This document shows, in pieces, positions 24,977 to 34,191 of a stretch of DNA of 35,810 nucleotides. The position numbers and the translations under genes are program-made. The stretch is from Gulosibacter sp. 10 (GTDB taxonomy: Bacteria > Actinomycetota > Actinomycetes > Actinomycetales > Microbacteriaceae): the NCBI RefSeq assembly GCF_900163695.1, contig NZ_FUIC01000001.1, positions 1-35,810 of the forward strand, written 5' to 3'. The notes beneath the pieces are model-generated. The model was not told the DNA's origin and did not search any database. It worked only from the letters and a program-made list of their open reading frames with translations. The first letter of the stretch is position 1, and the number at the start of each line of letters is the position of its first letter.

Positions 24977-26691
24977 TCCGCGCCGGCCTCGTCCTCGACC
25001 TCGACGAGGCGGCTCGCCGCCTGGCGGTCGAGCGCCGCGCCGATGAGTCCGGCGAACAGCGGGTGGGCCCGGTTGGGGCGGGACTTCAGCTCGGGGTGCG
25101 CCTGGGTGCCGACGTAGTACGGGTGCGCCTCGGTCGGCAGCTCGACGAACTCGACGAGCCTGCCGTCGGGCGAGGTGCCGGAGAACTCGAGGCCGGCCTC
25201 CGCGAGCCGCTCGCGGTAGTCGTTGTTCACCTCGTAGCGGTGGCGGTGGCGCTCCGAGACGGACTCGGCGCCGTAGGCGTTCGCGATGACCGAGCCGGGG
25301 CGGAGCGCGGCCGGGTACGCGCCGAGGCGCATGCTGCCGCCGAGGTCTCCGCCGTCGACGATCTCGATCTGCTCGGCCATGGTCGTGATGACCGGGTCGG
25401 CGGCCTCGGGGTCGAACTCCGAGGAGGAGGCGCCCTCGATGCCCACGACGTGGCGGGCGTATTCGATGACCATGCACTGCATGCCGAGGCACAGGCCGAG
25501 GGCGGGGATGCGGTTCTCGCGGGCGAAGCGGAGCGCGCCGAGCTTGCCCTCGATGCCGCGGATGCCGAAGCCGCCGGGCACGCAGATGCCGTCCACGTCG
25601 GAGAGCAGCGCCGCGGCGCCCTCGGGGGTCTCGCACTCGTCGGAGGGCACCCAGCGGATCTCGGCGCGCGAGCCGTGCGCGAAGCCGCCGGCCCGCAGCG
25701 CCTCGGTGACCGACAGGTAGGCGTCGGGCAGGTCGACGTACTTGCCGACCAGCGCGATCTTGACGGTGTGCTTGGGCTCGTGCACGACCTCGAGCAGCTG
25801 CTCCCAGCCGGTGAAGTCGAAGCCGTCGACGTCGAGGCGGAGCTGCTCGATGATGTACTCGTCGAGGCCCTGCTCGCTCAGCTTGCGCGGGATCTCGTAG
25901 ATCGAGGAGAGGTCGGGGGTGTTGACGACAGCCTTCGAGTCGACGTCGCACATGAGCGCGATCTTCGCGCGGTTCGACTCGGTGACGGGCCGGTCGCTGC
26001 GCAGCACGAGGGCGTCCGGCTGGATGCCGGCGGAGCGGAGCGCGGCGACCGAGTGCTGGGTGGGCTTGGTCTTCTGCTCGCCGGAGGCGCCCATGAAGGG
26101 CACGAGCGAGACGTGCACGAAGAACGCGTTGTTGCGGCCGAGCTCGTGGCGGATCTGCCGCGCGGCCTCGATGAAGGGCTGCGATTCGATGTCGCCGATC
26201 GTGCCGCCGACCTCGGTGATGATCACGTCGGGGCGCGGGGTCTCGGTGGCCTGCAGGCGCATGCGGCGCTTGAGCTCGTCGGTGATGTGCGGGATCACCT
26301 GCACGGTCTCGCCGAGGTACTCGCCGGCCCGCTCCTTGGCGATGACGGTCGAGTAGATCTGCCCGGTGGTGACGTTCGCGGCGCGCGTGAGGTCGACGTC
26401 GAGGAAGCGCTCGTAGTGGCCGATGTCGAGGTCGGTCTCGGCGCCGTCCTCGGTGACGAACACCTCGCCGTGCTGGAACGGGTTCATCGTGCCCGGGTCG
26501 ACGTTGAGGTACGGGTCGAGCTTCTGCATGACCACCCGCACGCCGCGGGCTCGGAGCAGGTTGCCGAGGCTGGCCGCGGTGAGCCCCTTGCCGAGCGAGG
26601 AGACGACACCGCCCGTCACGAAGATTTGCTTGACCGGGGTTTCGATCGGCGCGGAGGGGGCCGGAGCAGATGCGTCATTCACGGGGTTCAA
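24973..26691 (-). CDS. pyrG: CTP synthase
   Basis: Makes CTP from UTP with glutamine or ammonia and ATP. The 572-residue protein has the synthetase domain (about 20-290) starting [20 protein letters not shown] with P-loop, and [20 protein letters not shown]. The class-I glutamine amidotransferase domain has GGFGIRG, nucleophile Cys in LGLCLGMQ, and His-Glu in [10 protein letters not shown]. It starts at TTG 26691 just after the recN stop (7-base gap), with GAGGTGAG eight or so bases upstream. An in-frame GTG nine bases later (26682) is the alternative. It ends in ATGA with the NUDIX gene. Confidence 0.96.
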   Translation of the reverse strand: MNPVNDASAPAPSAPIETPVKQIFVTGGVVSSLGKGLTAASLGNLLRARGVRVVMQKLDPYLNVDPGTMNPFQHGEVFVTEDGAETDLDIGHYERFLDVDLTRAANVTTGQIYSTVIAKERAGEYLGETVQVIPHITDELKRRMRLQATETPRPDVIITEVGGTIGDIESQPFIEAARQIRHELGRNNAFFVHVSLVPFMGASGEQKTKPTQHSVAALRSAGIQPDALVLRSDRPVTESNRAKIALMCDVDSKAVVNTPDLSSIYEIPRKLSEQGLDEYIIEQLRLDVDGFDFTGWEQLLEVVHEPKHTVKIALVGKYVDLPDAYLSVTEALRAGGFAHGSRAEIRWVPSDECETPEGAAALLSDVDGICVPGGFGIRGIEGKLGALRFARENRIPALGLCLGMQCMVIEYARHVVGIEGASSSEFDPEAADPVITTMAEQIEIVDGGDLGGSMRLGAYPAALRPGSVIANAYGAESVSERHRHRYEVNNDYRERLAEAGLEFSGTSPDGRLVEFVELPTEAHPYYVGTQAHPELKSRPNRAHPLFAGLIGAALDRQAASRLVEVEDEAGAE

Positions 26692-26698
26692 TCCTATC

Positions 26699-28432
26699 TC
26701 ACCTCGCGACCGACGCCGCGGCGTCCGAGGCTCGGCGGAGCAGTTCCTGGGCGTGCGCGCGCCCCGATTCGGAATCCACGAGACCGCTGAGCAGGCGTGT
26801 CATCTCCTCGATGCGCCCCTCCTCGTCGAGTTCGCGGATGGCGGAGCTGGTGACGCCGCTGGCGGTCGACTTCTCGATGCGCACGTGGTGGTCGGCGAAG
26901 GCCGCGACCTGCGCCAGGTGGGTCACGACGATCACCTGGCTCGAGCGCGCGAGACGCTGCAGCCGGGCGCCGATCTCGAGCGCCGCGGCGCCGCCGACAC
27001 CGGCGTCGACCTCGTCGAAGACGAGCGTGGGCACCGGGTTCGCGCCCGCGAGCACGACCTCGAGCGCGAGCATCACGCGGCTCAGCTCGCCGCCGGAGGC
27101 GCCCGCGCGCAGCGGGGCGGGGTCGCTGCCCGGATGCGGCTCGAGCAGGAGCTCGATCCGGTCCCGGCCGTGGCGGCGGATGGTCTCGTCCTGCTCGACG
27201 CGCACGACGAGCCGCGCGTTGGGCATCGCGAGCGCGCGCAGCTCCTCGGTGGCCTCGACCTCGAGCTGCGCGGCGCTGCGCTCGCGCACCTCGGTGAGGG
27301 CGGATGCGGCGGCCTCGAGCTCGGCCTCGGCCTCGGCGACCTCCTCCGTGAGCCTGGGCAGCCGCGTGTCCTCCCCCGTGAGCTCGAGCAGGCGCCTGCC
27401 CGCCTCCTCGTACTCCTCGAGCAGCTCGACGAGGTCCTTGCCGTAGTCCCGCTTGAGCCCCTCGATCGCGGCGAGGCGCTCGTCGAGGGCCTCGAGCTCC
27501 CCGACGCCCTCGGTGTCGAGGTCCGCGAGATAGCTCGCGAGGTTCTCGGCGAGCTCGTCGATCGCGTACTCGAGGTCGGCGGCGCTCTCGACGGCGAGGT
27601 CGAGCGAGGCGTCCGACCGGTGGCCGCGGTCGACGCTGGCGCGGACCTCGCGCACCCGGTCGCGCAGGGTGCCGCCGGGCACCTCCTCGCCGGCGAGGAG
27701 CATGTGCGCCCCGCCGATATCCGCGCGCAGCTGCTCGCGGTTGCTGAGGCGCTCGATGCGGCGCAGCAGCGAGTCGTCCTCCCCCGGCTCGGGGTTCACC
27801 GCCTCGACCGCGTCGATGAGGGCGCGCAGATGCTCGCGCTCCGCCTCGCGGTCCTCGGCGCCGGCCCGCAGCCGCTCGTGCTCGGCGCGCAGCTCGGCCA
27901 CGCGCTCATAGCGCTCGGCGAGCACCGTCAGCGCGTCCCGCGCCGCCTCGCCCCCGAACTGGTCGAGGGCGTCGCGCTGGGCGCCCTCCTGCGTGAGCCG
28001 GAGCTGCTCGGACTGCCCGTGGATCGCGACGAGCATCTCGCCGGCCTCCCCGAGGGACCCCGCGGGCACCGACTGGCCGCCGAGCCAGGCCCGGGAGCGG
28101 CCGTTGCCGGCGATCTGCCGGGCGAGGACGACGGCCGAGCGCTCGCGCCCCTCCGCGTCCTCGAAGCCCTCGCCCTCGCCGCCGGCCTCGTCGACGAACT
28201 CCGCGAACCGCGACTCCGCGTCCACGAGCACGTGCCCCTCGATGCGCGCGCGGTCGGCACCCTTGCGTACGACGTTCGCGGAGGCGCGTCCGCCGAGCAG
28301 GAGCCCGAGCGCGGTCACGACCATCGTCTTGCCCGCGCCGGTCTCGCCGGTGACGGCCGTGAATCCGGGGCCGAGCGGCAGCCGGGCCTCCTCGATGACG
28401 CCGAGTCCACGGATCTCGATGTCTTCGAACAT
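26699..28432 (-). CDS. recN: DNA repair protein RecN
   Basis: An SMC-like ATPase of double-strand break repair, 577 residues. The N-terminal half-ABC domain has [20 protein letters not shown] (Walker A about 30-37). A long coiled-coil region with Glu/Ala-rich heptads (about 165-370) follows. The C-terminal domain has the signature [15 protein letters not shown], Walker [13 protein letters not shown] and VVTHLAQVA. The start ATG 28432 overlaps the nadK stop by one base (TGATG). Gene order tlyA-nadK-recN is conserved in many Gram-positive bacteria. No SOS box was identified, and expression likely follows the operon. Confidence 0.96.
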   Translation of the reverse strand: MFEDIEIRGLGVIEEARLPLGPGFTAVTGETGAGKTMVVTALGLLLGGRASANVVRKGADRARIEGHVLVDAESRFAEFVDEAGGEGEGFEDAEGRERSAVVLARQIAGNGRSRAWLGGQSVPAGSLGEAGEMLVAIHGQSEQLRLTQEGAQRDALDQFGGEAARDALTVLAERYERVAELRAEHERLRAGAEDREAEREHLRALIDAVEAVNPEPGEDDSLLRRIERLSNREQLRADIGGAHMLLAGEEVPGGTLRDRVREVRASVDRGHRSDASLDLAVESAADLEYAIDELAENLASYLADLDTEGVGELEALDERLAAIEGLKRDYGKDLVELLEEYEEAGRRLLELTGEDTRLPRLTEEVAEAEAELEAAASALTEVRERSAAQLEVEATEELRALAMPNARLVVRVEQDETIRRHGRDRIELLLEPHPGSDPAPLRAGASGGELSRVMLALEVVLAGANPVPTLVFDEVDAGVGGAAALEIGARLQRLARSSQVIVVTHLAQVAAFADHHVRIEKSTASGVTSSAIRELDEEGRIEEMTRLLSGLVDSESGRAHAQELLRRASDAAASVAR

Positions 28433-29358
28433 CAGGCGCGCCCCCTCCATCCCACGACCGGCAGCTGGAACTTGTCGACGAGCCGCTTCGTGAACGGCGA
28501 CTGGTGCAGCCGGGCCAGCTTGACCGACTGCGGCGATCGGGTGGCGGTCACGCGCGCGCCGTCGGGCAGCTCGACGGATCGTCGGCCGTCGAGCCAGAGC
28601 ACCGCGTCGCCGGCGTCCCGCGGCTGCACCTCGACCTCGAGCTTCGAGTCGGGCGCCACGACGAGCGGCTTCGCGAACAGCGCGTGCGCGGAGACCGGCA
28701 CGAGCACCATGGCCTCGACCTGGGGCCAGACCACGGGCCCGCCGGCCGAGAAGCAGTAGGCCGTCGACCCGGTGGGTGTGGAGAACAGCACGCCGTCGCA
28801 GCCGAAGCTCGACAGCGGCTCGCCGTCGACCCAGATCATGACGTCGAGCATCCGCTCGCGGTTGCCCTTCTCGATGGCGGCGTCGTTGAGCGCCCATTCG
28901 CTGCGGTGCTCGCCCGCGGCGTCGACCACGTCGATCTGCAGCGCGAGCCGCTCCTCGACCTCGTACTGGCGGGCGATGATGCCCTCGACCACGCTCGGCA
29001 GCGCCTCCTTCTCGCTCTCGGCGAGGAAACCGACGTGGCCGAGGTTCACGCCGAGCACCGGCACGTCCGCCGTGCGGGCGAGCTCGACGCCGCGGAGGAT
29101 CGTGCCGTCGCCGCCGAGCACCACGACGAGCTCGCAGTCCGCGATCCCGCAGTCCTCCCCGAGCCGCTCGACCGTGTGCGGGAGCGCGACGTCGAGCTCC
29201 GAGTAGAGCTCGGTGGCGGAGTGCGCCTCGACCACCGGCACGATCCCGGCCTGCGCGAGATGCTCGATGACGCCGAGACTCGTGTCGATCGCCTCCTGCC
29301 GGGCGAAGTGGCTCACCACCAGAATCCGTCGGGCCGATTCCCCTGCCGGTCGCGTCAT
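28432..29358 (-). CDS. nadK: NAD kinase
   Basis: Phosphorylates NAD+ to NADP+, 308 residues. The GGDGT motif lies in VVVLGGDGTILRG (about residues 76-88). NLGHVGFLAE follows, then LNDAAIEKGN with the conserved Asn-Asp (as the NE/D motif), and FSTPTGSTAYCFSAGGPVV. The start ATG 29358 overlaps the tlyA stop as ATGA. Upstream in-frame codons (31 residues) lie inside tlyA and read as basic noise. It corresponds to the syntenic Rv1695 of M. tuberculosis. Confidence 0.96.
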   Translation of the reverse strand: MTRPAGESARRILVVSHFARQEAIDTSLGVIEHLAQAGIVPVVEAHSATELYSELDVALPHTVERLGEDCGIADCELVVVLGGDGTILRGVELARTADVPVLGVNLGHVGFLAESEKEALPSVVEGIIARQYEVEERLALQIDVVDAAGEHRSEWALNDAAIEKGNRERMLDVMIWVDGEPLSSFGCDGVLFSTPTGSTAYCFSAGGPVVWPQVEAMVLVPVSAHALFAKPLVVAPDSKLEVEVQPRDAGDAVLWLDGRRSVELPDGARVTATRSPQSVKLARLHQSPFTKRLVDKFQLPVVGWRGRA

Positions 29359-30206
29359 GCCGCCCCTTCCATGATGGTGGATCGAACTCGATCCTCCCAT
29401 TCTGACGCATCCGTCCCTGTGGTGCCGCCGGGTCGATCGTCCGCGGAGCACCAGAGCAGGTACTCGGCGTTGCCGTGGGTGCCCCTCACCGGGGAGGGGC
29501 GGAATCCGCGCGGCCGTAGACCGGCCTCGCGCGCCTCGCGCAGCACGTCGATCGCGCGCTCGGCCGCCACCTGCGGATCGGTGACGATGCCGCCGCGCAC
29601 GTGCGCGCGGCCCACCTCGAACTGGGGCTTCACGAGCAGCACGACGTCGCGCAGCGCCGGGAGCGTCGCGGGCAGCACCGGCACGATGTGCCGCAGGGAG
29701 ATGAACGAGAGGTCGCCCGTCGCGAGCGCGATCTCCTCGGCCCGCAGCGGCGGACGGTCCCGCCGCTGCGCCTGCAGCAGCCGGTCGAGCCGCGCGCGAT
29801 CGAGGTGGCGGGCGTTCTCGCCCTCGATCGCCGTGACGCGGGCGTCCGCGCGGATGAGCGGATCGAGCTGGTCGTGGCCCACGTCGAGCGCGACGACGGC
29901 GCGGGCGCCGCGCTCGAGCAGCACCTGCGTGAAGCCGCCGGTGGACGCTCCGAGGTCGAGCGCCGCGCTCCCCCGCACATCGATGCCGAACGCGTCCAGC
30001 GCGTCGAGGAGCTTGTGCGCGGCGCGCGACACGTAGCGGTCCGGCTCGACGACGGCGAGCTCGTCGTGCTCGTCCACGGTCCGGGCGGCGCGGGTCGCGG
30101 GCTCGCCGTTGACGCGCACCGCGCCGTCGGCGATGAGGCGAGCGGCGGCCGTCCGGCTGCGCGCGAGGCCGCGCTCCGCGAGCGCGCGGTCGAGTCGCCG
30201 GCCCAT
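29355..30206 (-). CDS. tlyA: TlyA-family rRNA (cytidine-2'-O)-methyltransferase
   Basis: A 283-residue methyltransferase. It has an N-terminal S4 RNA-binding domain (RLDRALAERGLARSRTAAAR, residues about 4-60) and a class-I SAM fold (ALDLGASTGGFTQVLLERGA about 82-101, VVALDVGHDQL, GDLSFISLRHI, LVKPQFEVG). In mycobacteria TlyA methylates 16S C1409 and 23S C1920, and its loss gives capreomycin resistance. The same sites are presumed here. The start ATG at 30206 follows the 55-aa gene by 3 bases. The C-terminal end overlaps nadK by 4 bases. Confidence 0.95.
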   Translation of the reverse strand: MGRRLDRALAERGLARSRTAAARLIADGAVRVNGEPATRAARTVDEHDELAVVEPDRYVSRAAHKLLDALDAFGIDVRGSAALDLGASTGGFTQVLLERGARAVVALDVGHDQLDPLIRADARVTAIEGENARHLDRARLDRLLQAQRRDRPPLRAEEIALATGDLSFISLRHIVPVLPATLPALRDVVLLVKPQFEVGRAHVRGGIVTDPQVAAERAIDVLREAREAGLRPRGFRPSPVRGTHGNAEYLLWCSADDRPGGTTGTDASEWEDRVRSTIMEGAA

Positions 30207-30209
30207 GCG

Positions 30210-30377
30210 CTACGCCTCCGGCGCCTCGGGCGGCGCATCGGCGCCCTCGAGCGCCGCGCGGAGCGCTTCGAGCGCCCCCTCGTAGGCCTCGGCGCGCTCC
30301 GCGAGCGGGAGCGACTCGGCTTCGTGCCGGGGCGGCTCCGCCCGTCCGTCCGCGGCCGCCTCGCCGTGCTCGCTCAC
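30210..30377 (-). CDS. Small conserved acidic protein (55 aa)
   Basis: A 55-residue protein, read from GTG 30377, which overlaps the HAD stop as GTGA and ends three bases before tlyA. The sequence is Ala/Glu-rich with one likely amphipathic helix (LAERAEAYEGALEALRAALE). M. tuberculosis has a similarly sized gene (Rv1693) in the same place, from memory, which supports its being real despite its size. Function unknown. Its tight packing may mainly serve to couple translation from the HAD gene to tlyA. Confidence 0.7.
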   Translation of the reverse strand: MSEHGEAAADGRAEPPRHEAESLPLAERAEAYEGALEALRAALEGADAPPEAPEA

Positions 30378-31417
30378 GACTGCGCGTCCCACTGCTCGTA
30401 GAGGTGCTCGGGGATGCGCAGTGCGTAGATGAGCTTGTCGGAGTTCCAGATCGCCGCGCACGCGGCCCGCAGCAGGTCGAGCCTGTTCCTGCCCCGGGAG
30501 CGGACGCGCAGGTCGATGCCGTCGAGCACGCAGTGCTCGCCGCCGACGCGCGCGTCGACGAGCTCCGGGCCCGGATGCGAGACCTTCACCGCGGGATACG
30601 GCTGCTCGAGCCCCCGCAGGTCCTCGAGGATGAAGTCGGGCCGCTCGGCCGGTCCCGCGGCGATCAGCTGCTTGGGGCCGTCGATGCCGGTGAGCACGAG
30701 CGCGCTCGCCACCCCGGCCGCGTTCGCGCCCTTGATGTCGGTGTCGAGGCGGTCGCCCACCATGATGGGCCGCTTCGCGCCGAACCGCTCGCGGGCGGCC
30801 TCGAAGAGCGGGGTCTCGGGCTTGCCCGCGACCCTGGGCAGCTTGGCCACCGCGGTGTGCACGGCGGACACGAGCGTGCCGTTGCCGGGGGCGATGCCGC
30901 GCTCGACGGGGATGGTCCAGTCCTGGTTCGTGGCGACCCAGGGGATGTCCCGGGCGAGCGCGAAGGAGGCCTCGGCGAGGTGCTTCCAGCCGACGTCCGG
31001 CGCGAAGCCCTGCACCACCGCATCCGGCCGGTCGTCGGCCGAGCGCGTGACGCGGAAGCCCGCTTTCCGGAGCTCGTCCACGAGCCCCTCGCCGCCGACC
31101 ACCAGCACGAGGGCGCCGGGCTCGACGAGTTCGCCGAGCATGCGGACGGCGGCCTGGGGGCTCGTCACCACGTCCTCCGCCTCCGTGCGCAGTCCGAGGT
31201 CGCGCAGGTGCGCCGCCACGGCCTCGTCGGTGCGGGAGGCGTTGTTCGTGATGTAGCCGACGCGACGGCCTTCGCCGGCGTACCGGTTCAGCGCGTCCAC
31301 CGCGTGGGGAACGGCGTTCGGCCCCCGGTAGACGACCCCGTCGAGATCGGCCAGGATGACGTCGACGCCCTCGAGCGGCGCGGGGCCCTGGCCGGTGCCG
31401 CTGCGGAATAGTGCCAA
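30374..31417 (-). CDS. HAD-IIA family phosphatase, glycerol-3-phosphate phosphatase-like
   Basis: A 347-residue NagD-type HAD hydrolase. The nucleophile motif is DLDGVVYRG (Asp24, Asp26), motif II is ITNNAS, and motif III/IV are in KPETPLFEAA and MVGDRLDTDIKGA. The C-terminal ~80 residues extend beyond the HAD core, as in the syntenic M. tuberculosis Rv1692, which was shown to dephosphorylate glycerol 3-phosphate. The same reaction here is inferred from position and architecture. The start is TTG 31417 (MALFRSG), with GAGGAGAG about five bases upstream. It follows the TPR gene after 99 bases containing a GC-rich hairpin. Confidence 0.9.
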   Translation of the reverse strand: MALFRSGTGQGPAPLEGVDVILADLDGVVYRGPNAVPHAVDALNRYAGEGRRVGYITNNASRTDEAVAAHLRDLGLRTEAEDVVTSPQAAVRMLGELVEPGALVLVVGGEGLVDELRKAGFRVTRSADDRPDAVVQGFAPDVGWKHLAEASFALARDIPWVATNQDWTIPVERGIAPGNGTLVSAVHTAVAKLPRVAGKPETPLFEAARERFGAKRPIMVGDRLDTDIKGANAAGVASALVLTGIDGPKQLIAAGPAERPDFILEDLRGLEQPYPAVKVSHPGPELVDARVGGEHCVLDGIDLRVRSRGRNRLDLLRAACAAIWNSDKLIYALRIPEHLYEQWDAQS

Positions 31418-31473
31418 GTTTCTCTCCTCGATGTGGCGGAGCCGGTCGTGGTGGTGGATGCGGATGGTCGGGG

Positions 31474-31495
31474 GGGGCCGCGGAACGGCCGCCCC
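31474..31495 (-). terminator. GC-rich hairpin between the TPR and HAD genes
   Basis: On the minus strand GGGG-C-GGCCG pairs with CGGCC-CCCC around a TTCCG loop, 22 bases after the TPR stop. There is no U-tract. It could attenuate rather than end transcription into the downstream operon. Confidence 0.35.
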
Positions 31496-31516
31496 TCAGT
31501 TCAGGTGTCGAACAGA

Positions 31517-34024
31517 TCAGATGTCGAACAGCGAGAGCTGCTCGTCGTCCCCGTCCTCGTCGGACTCCTCGCGCTTCCCGGTCTTCTTCGAAGCGGCCTC
31601 GGAATCCTCGGATCCGCCCTCAACGGTACCCTCGGCCGCCGACTTCGCGGCCTGCTCGGGCGCCGACTCGGGCTCGGGCTTCGGCTCGATGTCGATGAGC
31701 TCCACCTCGATGTCCTGGCTTGCCGGGAGTTCCTGCTCGGCCGGGAGGTCCTGCTCGGCAGCATCCGAGCCTGCAGCGTCCGACTCGACAGGGTCCGAAC
31801 CGGCAGCGTCCGACTCGACAGAGTCCGACTCGACAGAGTCCGACTCGACAGCGTCCGACTCGACAGAGTCCGAACCGGCAACACCTGAGCCCGCAACACC
31901 CGAGCCGGCAGCGACGGTCTTAGCGGTGTCCCCCGCGGTCGCGGCGGCGGCCTCGGCGTCCGCCTCCTGCTCGATCTGGGCGATGAGCTCCTCGTACTCG
32001 GCCTGGATCTCGCTCTCGAGCTCCGCGCCCGTAGGCAGGTCCTCGAGGTCCACCGGGGCGCTCGGCGCCGCCGGCGATCCCGCCGTGCCGGTCTCGGCAG
32101 CGACGGCCGCATCGTCTCCGTCGTCCGCGGAATCGACCGCTGCAGCGGAGTCTTCGACCGATTCGGTCGGCTGAACCGACGCGGACGACTCGGCCGGTTC
32201 GACCGACTCGGAGGGCTCGACCGCATCGACCGACTCGACCGGTTCGTCGGCGGTGCGCGGCTCGGCCTCGAGCGCCGTCTGCTCGCGCTCCTCGGGCTCG
32301 CGCTCCTCGGATTCGCGTTCCTCCTGCTCGGGCTCGTCGGACTCGAGCTCCTCGGAGACGATCTCGATCGTCTCGAACTCGTTGTGCGAGACGGCTTCGA
32401 GCGCCGCCTCGGCCCGGCGGGCCGCCGAGTGCCACTGGGCGGCCTCCGCGGTCTGCCCGAGGTCTTCGAGAACGGTGGCGTAGGCCGCGAACAGCGCGGG
32501 GCTGTACTCGAAGGCCCGCGTGCGGTCGAGCTGCGGGATCTCGAGCTCGGCCAGGGCGAGCTCGGGCTGCTCCTGATCGAGGCGCGCACCGGACATCGCG
32601 ATGGCGAGCTGCACGCGCTGAGCCGCGGGCAGGGCGTCGCGGTCGGCCGTGCGGCCCAGCTCGAGGGCGCGATCGGGTCGGCCGAGCCCCCGCTCGCAGT
32701 CCACCATGAGGGCGAGCTGATCGTCCTTGCCGGAGATGCGGCGGTAGGTGCGCAGCTCGCGCAGCGCGAGGGCGTAGTCGCCGATGGTGTAGGCGGTGAT
32801 CGCGAGCGTCTCGCGGACCATGGCGATGCGGCCGCCGCGCCGGGATGCGCTGAGCGCGTGCTGGTGCGCGAGCTCCGGATCGCTGTCGATGAGCATCGAG
32901 GACATCGCGAGATGCTTCGCGACGAAGCTGGCGTTCTCCTTCGAGAGCGTCTTCAGCTCCATCCGCGCCTTGTTGTCGAGGTCGCGATCGGTGATGCCCT
33001 CGGGGATCTCGGGATCCTCGTGCTCGGCGCGCACCGCGCGCAGCTCGATGGGGCGCTCCGGCTGCAGGCGCACGCCCTCGCTCGGATCGATGTGGGAGCG
33101 GTCGCGGCCGCGCGGACCGCCGTGGTCCCGCCGCGGGCCGCGGTCGTCGCGGCGCCGGTCTCCCCCGAATCCGCCGTCGCGGCGATCCCCGCGCGAGCGG
33201 TCGTCACGGCCCCGGTCGCCGCGCGGACGATCCTCGCGACGGGGCGCATCCCGTCGATCGCCGTCGCGACGGTCCCAGCCGCGCCGATCGCCATCGCGGC
33301 GGTCGCCGCGGGGGCGATCCTCACGGCGGGCGAAATCGCGGCGGTCGCCGTCACGGCGATCTCCCTCGCGCCGATCGGAGCCACGCCGGTCGGAACCGCG
33401 CCGATCGCCGCCGTCGCGCTGCTGACGGAAGGGGCGGTCTCCGCGATCGAAGTCGCGGCGGCGACCGCCGCGCTCCTCGCCGTCGCGCGAGTAACCTCCG
33501 CGACCGCCATCTCTGCGCCGGTCGTCGTCGCGGGGCCGGCCGCGCCCGTCGCCCCGGTAGCCGCCGCGGCGGTCGTCGCTCCGACCGTAGCCGTCGCGAC
33601 GATCGCCGTCCCGGCCCTGTCCGCCGCGATAGCCGCCGTCCCGGTTCCCCCGGTATCCGCCCTCGCGGTCGCCGCGGTACTCCCGGTCGCGGCCGTCGCG
33701 CGGGCCGCGCTCCCGTCCCCGGTCGTCGCGTCGATCATTGCCGCGGCCGTAACCGTCCCGGCGATCCCGGTCGCCGTCCTTCCGGCCGCGGTAGCCGCCG
33801 TCGCGGCCGCCGCGGGATTCTCCGCCGCGATCGTAGCGGCGGTCGTCGTGCCGACGGTCGCCGTCCTGCGAGGATCGGCCGCCGCGGTCGTCGCGGCGCG
33901 TTCCTTCGCCTCGTGCACCATCACGGGAACGTCGGCCTCGCGAATCTCCCCGGTACTGCCCCTTGCGGTGCCGGTCGCCGGAACCGTCGCGGTCCCTGCC
34001 CTCATCGCGGCGTTCTTCAGCCAT
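31517..34024 (-). CDS. TPR-like protein with Arg/Asp/Gly-rich N-terminus and acidic repetitive C-terminus
   Basis: An 835-residue three-part protein. Residues 1 to about 312 are a low-complexity tract rich in Arg, Asp, Gly and Tyr (RRDGDRRD, GGYRG, REDRPRGDR). About 315-570 is an all-helical core of TPR-like pairs (MVRETLAITAYTIGDYALAL, YSPALFAAYATVLEDLGQTA). About 575-835 is acidic and repetitive, with a five-residue SDSVE-type repeat, ending EQLSLFDI. The core sits where M. tuberculosis has the TPR protein Rv1691, so it is probably the same family. No catalytic motif is visible. Strongly basic/acidic alternating N-tract and acidic tail suggest RNA or ribosome association (inference). The ATG at 34024 has GAAGGGAACGAGC upstream. 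It is the first gene of the operon through xerD. Confidence 0.85.
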   Translation of the reverse strand: MAEERRDEGRDRDGSGDRHRKGQYRGDSRGRRSRDGARGEGTRRDDRGGRSSQDGDRRHDDRRYDRGGESRGGRDGGYRGRKDGDRDRRDGYGRGNDRRDDRGRERGPRDGRDREYRGDREGGYRGNRDGGYRGGQGRDGDRRDGYGRSDDRRGGYRGDGRGRPRDDDRRRDGGRGGYSRDGEERGGRRRDFDRGDRPFRQQRDGGDRRGSDRRGSDRREGDRRDGDRRDFARREDRPRGDRRDGDRRGWDRRDGDRRDAPRREDRPRGDRGRDDRSRGDRRDGGFGGDRRRDDRGPRRDHGGPRGRDRSHIDPSEGVRLQPERPIELRAVRAEHEDPEIPEGITDRDLDNKARMELKTLSKENASFVAKHLAMSSMLIDSDPELAHQHALSASRRGGRIAMVRETLAITAYTIGDYALALRELRTYRRISGKDDQLALMVDCERGLGRPDRALELGRTADRDALPAAQRVQLAIAMSGARLDQEQPELALAELEIPQLDRTRAFEYSPALFAAYATVLEDLGQTAEAAQWHSAARRAEAALEAVSHNEFETIEIVSEELESDEPEQEERESEEREPEEREQTALEAEPRTADEPVESVDAVEPSESVEPAESSASVQPTESVEDSAAAVDSADDGDDAAVAAETGTAGSPAAPSAPVDLEDLPTGAELESEIQAEYEELIAQIEQEADAEAAAATAGDTAKTVAAGSGVAGSGVAGSDSVESDAVESDSVESDSVESDAAGSDPVESDAAGSDAAEQDLPAEQELPASQDIEVELIDIEPKPEPESAPEQAAKSAAEGTVEGGSEDSEAASKKTGKREESDEDGDDEQLSLFDI
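31763..31912. repeat. 15-bp tandem repeats encoding the SDSVE-type pentapeptides
   Basis: Units close to GTCCGACTCGACAGA recur with 15-bp period about nine times, with variants such as GTCCGAACCGGCAGC. In the TPR protein they encode repeats like SDSVE, SDAVE and SDAAG. Confidence 0.8.
33089..33990. repeat. Degenerate low-complexity repeat DNA inside the TPR gene
   Basis: A run of short units such as GCGATCGCCGTCGCGGCGG and CGGTCGTCGCGGCG encodes the Arg/Asp/Gly tract. It is very similar in style to 18552-19480 in rluB. Confidence 0.75.
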
Positions 34025-34054
34025 TGCTCGTTCCCTTCATCGGTGCACTGTGGA

Positions 34055-34097
34055 ATTATCATCCACCATTGTACGCGGCCACCCGACGGCGCCGGAA
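34055..34097 (-). promoter_or_regulatory. Possible promoter of the TPR-xerD operon
   Basis: The minus strand carries TACAAT at 34068-34073, with a weak TTCCGG at 34092-34097, 18 bases apart. A second -10-like GATAAT lies at 34055-34060. The region between the divergent genes (34025-34191) has no ORF. Which box is used cannot be decided. Confidence 0.35.
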
Positions 34098-34191
34098 GGC
34101 AGTGCGGCATCGAGCCGCCTCCGCAGCACGCAGGCGGGCGTGACAGGCTGGCCGTGGCAATGACCACGATCCCCGTCGAGAGGAACCGCCC

